A DNA stretch of 64,000 nt, from positions 62,001-126,000 of the forward strand of contig JAFVOU010000046.1 of assembly GCA_017505635.1 (NCBI GenBank), read 5' to 3'. Both the position numbers and the translations under genes were made by a program. The stretch comes from Oscillospiraceae bacterium (GTDB lineage Bacteria; Bacillota; Clostridia; Oscillospirales; Ruminococcaceae). The notes under the pieces were generated by a model. It saw only the letters and a program-made list of their open reading frames with translations. It was not told where the DNA came from and made no database searches. Positions 57,132-64,000 of the stretch are shown piece after piece (the first letter of the stretch is position 1; each line of letters begins with the position of its first letter).

Positions 57132-58613
57132 TTATTCTGCCTTTACATTTTTTCCTTTGATTTTTGCACCGTTCACCTTGCGGATAATTTCGTCTTTAAG
57201 CATTGCAGGAATTTCCACAGTTGTGTGGCTGTCGCCTATGTGGATATGACCGATAAGACTGCCTTTGATTTTGCTTTCTCCTGCTACCGCACCTAAAATC
57301 TGTTTTGGGGACACACCGTTTTTGCGTCCTACGGAAAGGCGCATCTGATAGAATTTGCTGTTTTCGATCTGTTTTTTACCGTTTTCGGTCTGTCTTTTAT
57401 CTTTGTTCTTGCTGTTGCTCTTTGCAGAATTCTTTTTGCCGCCTTTTCCGTCTTTGTTTTTGCTTTCGTTTGATTTGAGCGGTTTTATATTTTTGAGTTC
57501 TTCAATTTCATATGGATTAATCTCTGCCTTTACCGAACGTACAATATTGCCCATCTGCATAAGCTGACGTTTGTCTGTTATAAGTGTGTAGCTTTCGCCG
57601 CCTTTGCCTGCACGGCCTGTACGGCCAATGCGGTGAACATAGTACTCTGTCTGTGTTGGGATGTCATAGTTAAACACAGCATCCACATTGTTTACGTCTA
57701 TACCGCGTGCCGCAACATCGGTTGCAACAAGCAGCTGCACCCCGCCTTTGCGGAATTCTTTCATCACCTTGTCGCGGTCACGCTGGCGCATATCGCCGTG
57801 GAGACCGCGGGCAGAAATGCCTTTTTCTTCAAGCAGCGGCACAAGCACATCAACCATTTTTTTGGTATTGCAGAAAACAATGCCCAGGTTGATATTTTCC
57901 TTTTTCATAATATGGCAGACTGCATCCAGCTTTGTGCCTTTAGGACATTCAACCGCATACTGTGTGATTGTTTCCACAGTTGCCTGCTTTTGGGCAATTT
58001 CAACAAGCTGCGGATTGTTCTGATAGTTGTTTACAATATCAAGAATTTCCTTTGGCATTGTTGCAGAAAACAGTACGGTCTGTCTTTCGTCAGGAACAGA
58101 TTTGAGAATTGTTTCGATATCTTCGCGGAAGCCCATATTGAGCATTTCGTCCGCTTCGTCCAGCACTATCATTTTGAGTTCCTGCAGTTTAAGTGTTTTG
58201 CGGTTGATATGGTCCATAACCCTGCCAGGTGTGCCCACCACAATCTGACAGCCCTGTCGCATAAGCGGCACCTGCTTTGAAAGCATCTGACCGCCGTAAA
58301 TTGCCACTGTTTTTATATCGTGGGTATATTTCATAAGTTTTCTTATCTCACTGCAGGCCTGAACCGCAAGTTCCCTTGTTGGCACAAGCACCAGCACCTG
58401 AGTGAATTTTTTGCTGATATCCTTGTCAATAACAGAAACCGCAGGCACACCAAATGCTATTGTTTTGCCGCTGCCTGTCTGGCTTTTTCCTATAACGTCT
58501 TTTCCTTCAAGAATAAGGGGAATGGTTTTCTGCTGAATTTCGGTAAGACTTTCAAAGCCCATATCGTCAAGTGCACGCTTTATCTGCGGCATTATTTCAA
58601 AATTTATTTCCAT
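57132..58613 (-). CDS. DEAD-box RNA helicase with DbpA-type RNA-binding domain
   Basis: A 493-residue ATP-dependent RNA helicase. Motifs in order: Q motif (G-F-E-S-L-T-E-I-Q), G-K-S-Q-T-G-S-G-K-T, P-T-R-E-L-A, D-E-A-D (about 150), S-A-T, and H-R-I-G-R-T-G-R-A-G (about 327). A lysine/asparagine-rich linker (about 385-415) leads to a C-terminal DbpA-like domain (G-x-x-N-G-V-S-P-K-Q-I-L-G-A and I-G-x-I-x-I). It probably acts in ribosome assembly like DbpA/YxiN; exact RNA target inferred. ATG at 58613 follows AGAGG. Confidence 0.93.
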   Translation of the reverse strand: MEINFEIMPQIKRALDDMGFESLTEIQQKTIPLILEGKDVIGKSQTGSGKTIAFGVPAVSVIDKDISKKFTQVLVLVPTRELAVQACSEIRKLMKYTHDIKTVAIYGGQMLSKQVPLMRQGCQIVVGTPGRVMDHINRKTLKLQELKMIVLDEADEMLNMGFREDIETILKSVPDERQTVLFSATMPKEILDIVNNYQNNPQLVEIAQKQATVETITQYAVECPKGTKLDAVCHIMKKENINLGIVFCNTKKMVDVLVPLLEEKGISARGLHGDMRQRDRDKVMKEFRKGGVQLLVATDVAARGIDVNNVDAVFNYDIPTQTEYYVHRIGRTGRAGKGGESYTLITDKRQLMQMGNIVRSVKAEINPYEIEELKNIKPLKSNESKNKDGKGGKKNSAKSNSKNKDKRQTENGKKQIENSKFYQMRLSVGRKNGVSPKQILGAVAGESKIKGSLIGHIHIGDSHTTVEIPAMLKDEIIRKVNGAKIKGKNVKAE

Positions 58614-58782
58614 CTTAACCTCTGTATTATCTGAAATGAATTTATGATGTATAATTATTGTAACTTTTCAAGTATACAGCAATAAAAAAACATTGTAAAC
58701 AAATATATTTTTTATTTTGACAAAATTTGATGTATACTTTTAATCTTAAATGTGTTATCATTTTATAGCCGGCACAGCATAC

Positions 58783-58859
58783 GCGCTTATAGCTCAGTTG
58801 GATAGAGCGTCAGACTCCGACTCTGAAGGCCGCTGGTTCGATTCCAGTTAAGCGTACCA
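58783..58859 (+). tRNA. tRNA-Arg (anticodon CCG)
   Basis: A 77-nt tRNA with encoded CCA. Acceptor GCGCTTA/TAAGCGT, anticodon stem TCAGA/TCTGA with loop CTCCGAC giving CCG (reads CGG), T-arm CTGG-TTCGATT-CCAG. A TTGACA at 58717-58722 is its likely -35 box; the -10 is not clear. Confidence 0.95.
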
Positions 58860-58860
58860 A

Positions 58861-58893
58861 AAAACTCCGCAGAAATTCTGCGGAGTTTTTGTT
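58861..58893 (+). terminator. Terminator of tRNA-Arg
   Basis: ACTCCGCAGAA / TTCTGCGGAGT hairpin followed by TTTTGTTTTTT, two bases after the tRNA. Confidence 0.88.
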
Positions 58894-59002
58894 TTTTACA
58901 GGTTAAAAACACACAGATTTATACCGATTATACATCATCCTTCCCCGGGCAGCCATAATGTGTCGGTGTGTAGCAACACCTTAAACGGTGTGGAGATGTT
59001 TT

Positions 59003-60010
59003 TTACCAGTTATTTACTGCAAGTTCTGCAAAGCTGTAAACCTTTTCGATATCCAGTCTGGTGCCGTCATCAAGAACCACCCAGCCTCTGAACTCGCCGA
59101 ACATCTGGTGTGTACAGTTGTCTATCCACAGCACCTTTGCAGTGGTTGTTCGGTCATATGTAGGATAAAGAGTAAGTTCCAGCCTGCCTTCGTCATCGCG
59201 GATTGTCCATGGTGACATCCAGTCACTGCGGTCCATATCAAAGGTAACGTGACCAAGCTTGTGGCATTCGCCTTTGTAGAAGATAATATTTTCGGTTGCT
59301 TTGGACGGATTGCCAAAACCGCAGCCAAGGTTGAAGCCGAACATCTGGCCATTTACCTGACCTGCGCCGTTGGACCAGTACCATTCGTTGCTGAACGGCC
59401 ATACACCTCTGCCCCAGTCAAGAATGCCGTAGCTGTCGGCAGCATCAAACACATATTCCCTGTCACCGTTTCTGACAAATCCCTTTGCTGTCATACAGTT
59501 TATTTTATGGTTGTAGTAAAACTGTGTAGGCTTTTCGTCAAACGGAATGTTGATAACAAGGCTGTGTGGCATTGTGGTGTTAAGCACAATTTCGCTTTCC
59601 ACCTCATCACATCTGCATTTCAGTGTGCGCACACCGTCTTTTGTGATAAACTCCATATACATTCCGCCCTTGTCATACTTGAGAACACTGTCATTTTCGG
59701 CATTGGAGTTCATACCCATTTTGCCGAACGGAAGAGGAATAAGGCGTTCCTTGTAGAGAATTTTTTCGCCTGTGGCAAAGTTGAACAGCATAATGCTTAC
59801 CTGTCCCACATAGCTTGTGTGACCGATTGTAAACTGCAGACAAAGTTCTTCGTTGCTTATCTGATAAAAATCCCATTCCTTAATGCGGTACGGCGGTGCT
59901 TTTATTGCGTTTCTGTCATATGTAAGTATACTTTTTGTGGAGTAACCCGGATATGGTCTGCCTTTTTCGTCCAGTACAGGGCCCGGGGCTGTATGCATTA
60001 TCTGTTTCAT
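59003..60010 (-). CDS. DUF2804 family protein
   Basis: A 335-residue soluble protein of mostly beta-structure with W-G-R-G-V-W-P and W-Y-W-S-N-G-A-G near residue 205, then F-G-F-N-L-G-C-G-F-G, the DUF2804 core. The family is found in Firmicutes and some eukaryotes, without demonstrated activity; a lipid- or sugar-binding fold has been guessed for relatives. ATG at 60010 follows GAAAGG. It is divergent from the aminosugar cluster and has no clear functional link to it. Confidence 0.85.
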   Translation of the reverse strand: MKQIMHTAPGPVLDEKGRPYPGYSTKSILTYDRNAIKAPPYRIKEWDFYQISNEELCLQFTIGHTSYVGQVSIMLFNFATGEKILYKERLIPLPFGKMGMNSNAENDSVLKYDKGGMYMEFITKDGVRTLKCRCDEVESEIVLNTTMPHSLVINIPFDEKPTQFYYNHKINCMTAKGFVRNGDREYVFDAADSYGILDWGRGVWPFSNEWYWSNGAGQVNGQMFGFNLGCGFGNPSKATENIIFYKGECHKLGHVTFDMDRSDWMSPWTIRDDEGRLELTLYPTYDRTTTAKVLWIDNCTHQMFGEFRGWVVLDDGTRLDIEKVYSFAELAVNNW

Positions 60011-60250
60011 GGCAAAAAACCTTTCAAATATATTTTATACTATTTATTTTAACGTAAAACCGTCCGCTTTCACAGATATAAATTATACAAAAACATATAC
60101 ACGGATATGTGCATATTGGCTGTATGCGTACCGCCTGTATGTGCATTAATGTACATATATACTTATTTACTTATTACACGTTTTATGGTATATTTATTAA
60201 AATAGGATTATTATGAACAATTATGATTTTTTATAAATGTGAGGTCTGAT

Positions 60251-61381
60251 ATGATTAGATTTAACGTACCGCCTGTTGCAGGCAAGGAAATGGAATACAT
60301 AAAGCAGGCTGTGGAAAGCCACCACATCTGCGGTGACGGTCCGTTTACCAAAATGTGCAACAAATGGATTGAAGAAAAAACAGGCTGCAAAAAGGTTCTG
60401 CTTACAACCAGCTGCACACACGCCCTTGAAATGGCTGCAATGATGTGTGATTTCAAGGACGGCGAAGAGGTTATTCTTCCAAGCTATACATTCTCATCCA
60501 CTGCAAACTGCTTTATCCCTGCAGGTGCAAAACTTGTTTTTGTTGACGTTGACCCTGCAACAATGAATATAGACCCTGACCTTATCGAAAAAGCAATCAC
60601 AGATAAGACAAAGGTTATCTGTGTTATGCACTATGCAGGTGTTGCCTGTGATATGGACAGAATTATGGATATTGCAAAACGCCACAACCTTATTGTTATC
60701 GAAGATGCTGCACAGGCTGTTATGAGCGAATACAAAGGCAGACCACTCGGCACAATCGGTACATTTGGCTGCTATTCTTTCCACGAAACAAAAAACTATT
60801 CAATGGGCGAAGGCGGTGCGCTGCTTATCAATGACCCTGCATTTGTGGAAAAAGCAGAAATTCTGCGCGAAAAAGGCACAGACCGCTCAAAATTCTTCCG
60901 CGGTCAGGTTGACAAATATTCCTGGAGAGACTACGGTTCCTCCTATCTGCCAAGTGAACTTAACGCAGCTTATCTCTGGGCACAGCTTGAAATGGCTGAC
61001 GAAATAAACAACAACCGCCTTGCAAGCTGGGACAGATACTACAATGCCCTTAAACCTCTTGCCGACGAAGGCAAAATTGAACTTCAGCTTCATCCGGAAG
61101 GCTGTGTGCACAATGCTCATATGTTCTATATCAAGCTGCACAATCTTGAAGAAAGAACAGCATTTATTGCTCATATGAAAGAAAATGACGTGCTTACAGT
61201 TTTCCACTATGTACCGCTGCACAGTGCCCCTGCAGGCCTTAAATACGGCCGTTTTGCAGGCGAAGACGTATACACAACAAAAGAAAGCGACAGACTTGTA
61301 CGTCTGCCTCTTTACTATAATCTTGACGAAAAAGACCAGCAGAAAGTTATCGATACTATTCTGAGCTTCTGGAAGGAATAA
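60251..61381 (+). CDS. wecE: dTDP-4-amino-4,6-dideoxygalactose transaminase (WecE/RffA-like)
   Basis: A 376-residue PLP aminotransferase of the DegT/DnrJ/EryC1 family that aminates a dTDP-4-keto-6-deoxyhexose. N-terminal G-D-G-P-F-T-K, T-S-C-T-H-A-L-E-M-A-A, the I-E-D-A-A-Q segment and the PLP lysine in S-F-H-E-T-K-N-Y-S-M-G-E-G-G-A-L follow the RffA pattern, as does F-H-Y-V-P-L-H-S. The start at 60251 follows GAGGTCTGAT. First gene of a cluster with an acetyltransferase, a polyprenyl-phosphate glycosyltransferase and two flippase-like proteins, so the product is probably a 4-amino sugar for a cell-surface lipid or glycan. Confidence 0.9.
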   Translation: MIRFNVPPVAGKEMEYIKQAVESHHICGDGPFTKMCNKWIEEKTGCKKVLLTTSCTHALEMAAMMCDFKDGEEVILPSYTFSSTANCFIPAGAKLVFVDVDPATMNIDPDLIEKAITDKTKVICVMHYAGVACDMDRIMDIAKRHNLIVIEDAAQAVMSEYKGRPLGTIGTFGCYSFHETKNYSMGEGGALLINDPAFVEKAEILREKGTDRSKFFRGQVDKYSWRDYGSSYLPSELNAAYLWAQLEMADEINNNRLASWDRYYNALKPLADEGKIELQLHPEGCVHNAHMFYIKLHNLEERTAFIAHMKENDVLTVFHYVPLHSAPAGLKYGRFAGEDVYTTKESDRLVRLPLYYNLDEKDQQKVIDTILSFWKE

Positions 61382-61388
61382 TTCTTTT

Positions 61389-61892
61389 ATGAACGTTACA
61401 ATCCGCCCTATTACATATGATGACACCGACAATATTGTGCGCTGGCGCAACAGCGATTTTGTAAACAGACGCTTTCTGTACCGCGCACTGTTCACACCGG
61501 AAAGCCATAACAGCTGGATGAAAAATATGGTTGAAACCAAAAAGGTTTATCAGTTTATCATCAGCTGCGACGGCACAGATGTGGGCAGCATCTATCTGCG
61601 CGATGTGGATCTGCATAACAAAAAGGCCGAATACGGTGTGTTTATCGGCGAAAAGGATTATCTTGGCAAAGGTGTTGGACAGGCCGCAACAAAGCTTGTT
61701 TTAAAATTTGCTTTTGAAGAACTTAAGCTGCACAAGGTTTTTCTGCGTGTTCTCAGCGACAACACCGGTGCAATAAAAAGCTATGAAAAAAGCGGCTTTG
61801 TTCAGGAAGGCTTTTTCAGAGACGAAATTTTTGCCGACGGAAAATACGAATCTGTTATCTTTATGGCAATATTCAACAGGGAGGACTGTTAA
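61389..61892 (+). CDS. GNAT family N-acetyltransferase (aminosugar, WecD/PseH-like)
   Basis: A 167-residue acetyltransferase with the GNAT acetyl-CoA loop (E-K-D-Y-L-G-K-G-V-G-Q-A-A-T) and the RimJ/L-like L-H-K-V-F-L-R-V-L-S-D-N-x-x-A-I-x-S-Y-E-K-S-G-F. I-R-P-I-T-Y-D-D opens it. Placed seven bases after the transaminase gene, it most likely N-acetylates the new amino sugar, as PseH or WecD do; protein acetylation cannot be excluded. Confidence 0.85.
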   Translation: MNVTIRPITYDDTDNIVRWRNSDFVNRRFLYRALFTPESHNSWMKNMVETKKVYQFIISCDGTDVGSIYLRDVDLHNKKAEYGVFIGEKDYLGKGVGQAATKLVLKFAFEELKLHKVFLRVLSDNTGAIKSYEKSGFVQEGFFRDEIFADGKYESVIFMAIFNREDC

Positions 61893-62837
61893 ATGCTGAT
61901 TTCCTATGTTATACCATGCTACCGCAGTGAACAGACTATAGGCGGTGTTGTGGCAGATATCAAAAAAACCATTACCGAAAACACCGATTACGGCTACGAA
62001 ATCATCCTTGTGAACGACTGTTCCCCTGACGGTGTCTATTCCGTTCTGCAGCAGCTTGCAGCCGAAGACGGCAATGTAAAGGTAATCAACCTTGCAAAAA
62101 ACTTTGGTCAGCATTCTGCACTTATGGCAGGGCTTAACCGTGCAAAAGGCGATGTTGTTGTATGCCTTGATGACGACGGGCAGACCCCACCGTCCGAAAG
62201 TCTTAAGCTGATTGATGCCCTTGGCGAAAATGTTGATGTTGTTTATGCATCATACGACCTGGACGGCAAAAAACATTCCGGTTTCCGCAACTTTGGCAGC
62301 ATGACAAATGACCTTATGCTGCAGAAACTGCTTGGCAAGTCAAAAGACCTGAAGGTTACCAGCTTTTTTGCCGCAAAAAAATATATCATAAAAGAAATGT
62401 GCCGCTATCATCACGCATTTCCTTATCTTATGGGGCTTGTTCTGCGCAGCACAAACAAAATTATCAATGTGCCTGTTCACCACAAGGAAAGACTTGTGGG
62501 CAGAAGCGGCTATACACTTAAAAGCCTGCTTAAACTGTGGATTAACGGTTTTACCGCTTTCAGCGTACTTCCGCTTCGCATCTCCACTTTTGGCGGTGTT
62601 GTGCTGGCAATTCTCGGTTTTCTTTATGGTATATATACAGTCATCAACCGCTTTATAAATCCTCTTGCTCCTATGGGCTATGCTTCCATTATGAGCGCTT
62701 TGCTGTTTATCGGCGGTATGATTATGCTTATGCTGGGTATGCTTGGCGAATATATCGGCAGAATTTATCTCAGCATAAACAATGCACCTCAGTTTGTAGA
62801 ACGCAATACAATAAATTTTGACGACAGTGAAAATTAA
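61893..62837 (+). CDS. Polyprenyl-phosphate glycosyltransferase (GT2, ArnC/GtrB-like)
   Basis: A 314-residue membrane glycosyltransferase. The GT-A domain shows V-I-P-C-Y-R-S-E, V-N-D-C-S-P-D and L-D-D-D-G-Q (metal-binding D-x-D), then two C-terminal helices (about 235-260 and 268-292) as in ArnC, GtrB and dolichol-phosphate mannose synthase. It would transfer the amino sugar from its nucleotide carrier to undecaprenyl phosphate. ATG at 61893 follows GGGAGGACTGTTAA, one codon after the acetyltransferase stop. Confidence 0.9.
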   Translation: MLISYVIPCYRSEQTIGGVVADIKKTITENTDYGYEIILVNDCSPDGVYSVLQQLAAEDGNVKVINLAKNFGQHSALMAGLNRAKGDVVVCLDDDGQTPPSESLKLIDALGENVDVVYASYDLDGKKHSGFRNFGSMTNDLMLQKLLGKSKDLKVTSFFAAKKYIIKEMCRYHHAFPYLMGLVLRSTNKIINVPVHHKERLVGRSGYTLKSLLKLWINGFTAFSVLPLRISTFGGVVLAILGFLYGIYTVINRFINPLAPMGYASIMSALLFIGGMIMLMLGMLGEYIGRIYLSINNAPQFVERNTINFDDSEN

Positions 62838-62847
62838 GGATTTTCAG

Positions 62848-63204
62848 ATGAACGGTAAATCTTTTTTTAAAAAATGGAAAGACTATGCTTTCCTGCATAT
62901 AAGCATTCTTATATATTCCATAACAATTGTTTTATCCAAGGTGGCATCGGATTTTGCATTTCTTTCCCTGCCATATATTCTTTGCTACGGCAGTATGGTT
63001 GCAATACTTGGCATCTATGCAATTTTGTGGCAGCAGGTTATCAAGCGTTTCGAGCCATCTGTTGCATACAGCCACAAAAGTGTAACTGTTATATGGGCTT
63101 TGCTTATAAGCGGTTTTCTCTTTGGCGAAAATATAACATTGGGCAACGTTATAGGCACAATACTTATTGTGGCAGGCGTTGTAATGGTGAGTCAGGATGA
63201 ATAA
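62848..63204 (+). CDS. Small EmrE/EamA-like membrane protein, putative lipid-sugar flippase subunit (ArnE-like)
   Basis: A 118-residue, four-helix protein of the small multidrug resistance/EamA type; the last helices show W-A-L-L-I-S-G-F-L-F-G-E-N and G-T-I-L-I-V-A-G-V. Start at 62848 after AAGGATTTTCAG; an earlier start inside the glycosyltransferase gene lacks a site. With the following gene it forms a pair like ArnE/ArnF, which flip undecaprenyl-phosphate aminoarabinose. Confidence 0.8.
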   Translation: MNGKSFFKKWKDYAFLHISILIYSITIVLSKVASDFAFLSLPYILCYGSMVAILGIYAILWQQVIKRFEPSVAYSHKSVTVIWALLISGFLFGENITLGNVIGTILIVAGVVMVSQDE

Positions 63205-63538
63205 TATATATATACTTTTAGTACTGCTTACCGCATTTATGTCCGCTGTATCACAGGTGCTTTTAAATGTAAGCAACGAAAAACAGCACAAAAACTTTAT
63301 ATTCGAATATCTTAACTGGCGCGTTATCCTGTCTTACTTTATCCTTTTCTGCACACTTGCCCTTAACATTGTGGCACTGCAGCATCTTGAAGTAAAAACC
63401 GTAAACGCCGTTGGTGCCGCCTGCTATTTTTTTCTTTTGCTTTTAAGCCATTTCATACTTAAAGAAAAGGTTGGCAAAAAGAAACTTATCGGCAATATAC
63501 TGATTATTGCAGGCATAGTTATATTTGTAGTATTATAA
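63197..63538 (+). CDS. Small EmrE/EamA-like membrane protein, putative lipid-sugar flippase subunit (ArnF-like)
   Basis: A 113-residue four-helix protein, second member of the pair; K-T-V-N-A-V-G-A-A-C-Y-F-F and H-F-I-L-K-E-K-V-G-K-K-K-L-I-G-N-I-L-I-I-A-G-I are characteristic of the family. It overlaps the preceding gene by 8 bases, as expected for a heterodimer made in equal amounts. A terminator follows at once. Confidence 0.8.
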   Translation: MNNIYILLVLLTAFMSAVSQVLLNVSNEKQHKNFIFEYLNWRVILSYFILFCTLALNIVALQHLEVKTVNAVGAACYFFLLLLSHFILKEKVGKKKLIGNILIIAGIVIFVVL

Positions 63539-63540
63539 AA

Positions 63541-63572
63541 AAATTCCGCAGAAATTCTGCGGAATTTTTTGT
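63541..63572. terminator. Bidirectional terminator
   Basis: AAATTCCGCAGAA / TTCTGCGGAATTT with A-runs before and T-runs after; serves the rightward cluster and the leftward gene at the window edge. Confidence 0.85.
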
Positions 63573-63580
63573 TTTATATA

Positions 63581-64000
63581 TTATTTATCTCTTTTGTACA
63601 GTATAAAATCTTCCGAAATCACTTCGGCTTTCCAGCCGCTGTCACGGAACATTCCGATATATTCTTCATCTGCTTTGGAGAGAATATAACCGGATTTAAG
63701 TTCTGACAGGTTTGCACGGATAAATTCGCCGTCGGAAATGCTTATACCCATATGGGCAGGAATTGCGTGGAGATAGTTTGTGTTGTGGTTGTTGTAGTCG
63801 TAAATCACTGTGTTGTCCCACAGATTTTCGCTTATCTCTTCATCAAAAGCACTGTTGAGCTGTGCCATATATTCCGCCTGCGGCATTGTGCCGAAAGGAT
63901 TTTCCGATGTAGGCAGCCGGTACAGTTCTTCTATACCTTCTGCAGGCAGCCAGCCGCATAAGGCAATTGCCAGTGCAGCGGCAATCACAGCAGCTTTGTT
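63581..64000 (-). CDS. C-terminal part of a membrane protein, truncated by the window edge
   Basis: At least 139 codons are open to the right edge. The visible part begins with a hydrophobic helix (A-V-I-A-A-A-L-A-I-A-L-C-G-W-L), followed by about 115 residues outside the membrane with W-D-N-T-V-I-Y-D-Y and a final D-F-I-L-Y-K-R. This layout fits the extracytoplasmic C-terminus of a large polytopic glycosyltransferase or membrane protein; the true start lies beyond the window. No name can be given. Confidence 0.6.
   Translation of the reverse strand, partial: NKAAVIAAALAIALCGWLPAEGIEELYRLPTSENPFGTMPQAEYMAQLNSAFDEEISENLWDNTVIYDYNNHNTNYLHAIPAHMGISISDGEFIRANLSELKSGYILSKADEEYIGMFRDSGWKAEVISEDFILYKRDK

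Overview
The window comes from a low-to-moderate GC, anaerobic Firmicute, most likely of the Clostridia (Ruminococcaceae/Oscillospiraceae-like). This rests on gene content and style: AGGAGG ribosome sites, a flavodiiron-rubredoxin oxygen scavenger, an indolepyruvate:ferredoxin oxidoreductase, a cysteine T-box, PadR/DUF1700 and DUF969/DUF979 cassettes, and near-consensus TTGACA-N17-TATAAT promoters. The species cannot be fixed by reading alone.

Layout. 1-1.6 kb: ylxM-ffh (signal recognition particle; ffh runs off the left edge). 1.8-4.7 kb: copper homeostasis, csoR-copA with a visible CsoR operator and a CopZ-like C-terminal domain that has its own ribosome site. 5.4-8.4 kb: flavodiiron protein, divergent Crp/Fnr regulator and a RelA/SpoT-like alarmone synthetase. 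8.4-13.8 kb: purine permease, iron alcohol dehydrogenase, iorAB. 14-21 kb: tRNA-Leu, rmuC, azlCD, a sirtuin, a lipid kinase and rodA, with two 81-bp palindromic repeats. 21.3-23.5 kb: tsaE-tsaB-rpiB and upp. 23.7-26.3 kb: a zinc-ribbon protein, a sigma factor, a MATE exporter, tRNA-Leu. 26.5-29.8 kb: a pyroglutamyl-peptide salvage operon (DUF969, DUF979, M29-like peptidase, pcp).

29.84-37.67 kb is a 7.8-kb integrative element inserted in the 3' part of a tRNA-Thr gene. It is bounded by identical 62-bp repeats and carries identical 23-bp arm-type repeats inside both ends. It encodes a tyrosine integrase and XRE repressor, a divergent early operon (HTH, winged-helix and truncated replication proteins, sigma-like activator), a leftward operon of very small proteins, and a ribbon-helix-helix-like gene behind three palindromic operators. 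At its right end lies cargo: a promoter with a palindrome in its spacer, an approximately 100-nt structured leader RNA ending in an intrinsic terminator, and a DUF3800 RNase-H-fold protein. No capsid, terminase or conjugation genes are visible, so it looks like a satellite or mini-integrative element. The RNA/DUF3800 unit is the best candidate here for an uncharacterised system.

37.6-38 kb: tRNA-Trp, -Asp, -Thr. 38-47 kb: MFS and sodium-symporter genes, T-box-cysS, pgsA, rimO-recX-recA. 46.6-51.7 kb: a tight leftward run lipoprotein, response regulator, kinase, DUF1385, prmC. 51.8-58.6 kb: a ZIP transporter, a PadR-DUF1700-microprotein operon, a second two-component system and a DEAD-box helicase with a DbpA domain. 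58.8-63.5 kb: tRNA-Arg, DUF2804, and an aminosugar-lipid cassette (WecE-like transaminase, GNAT acetyltransferase, polyprenyl-phosphate glycosyltransferase, two small EmrE-like flippase subunits). The window ends inside a leftward membrane-protein gene.
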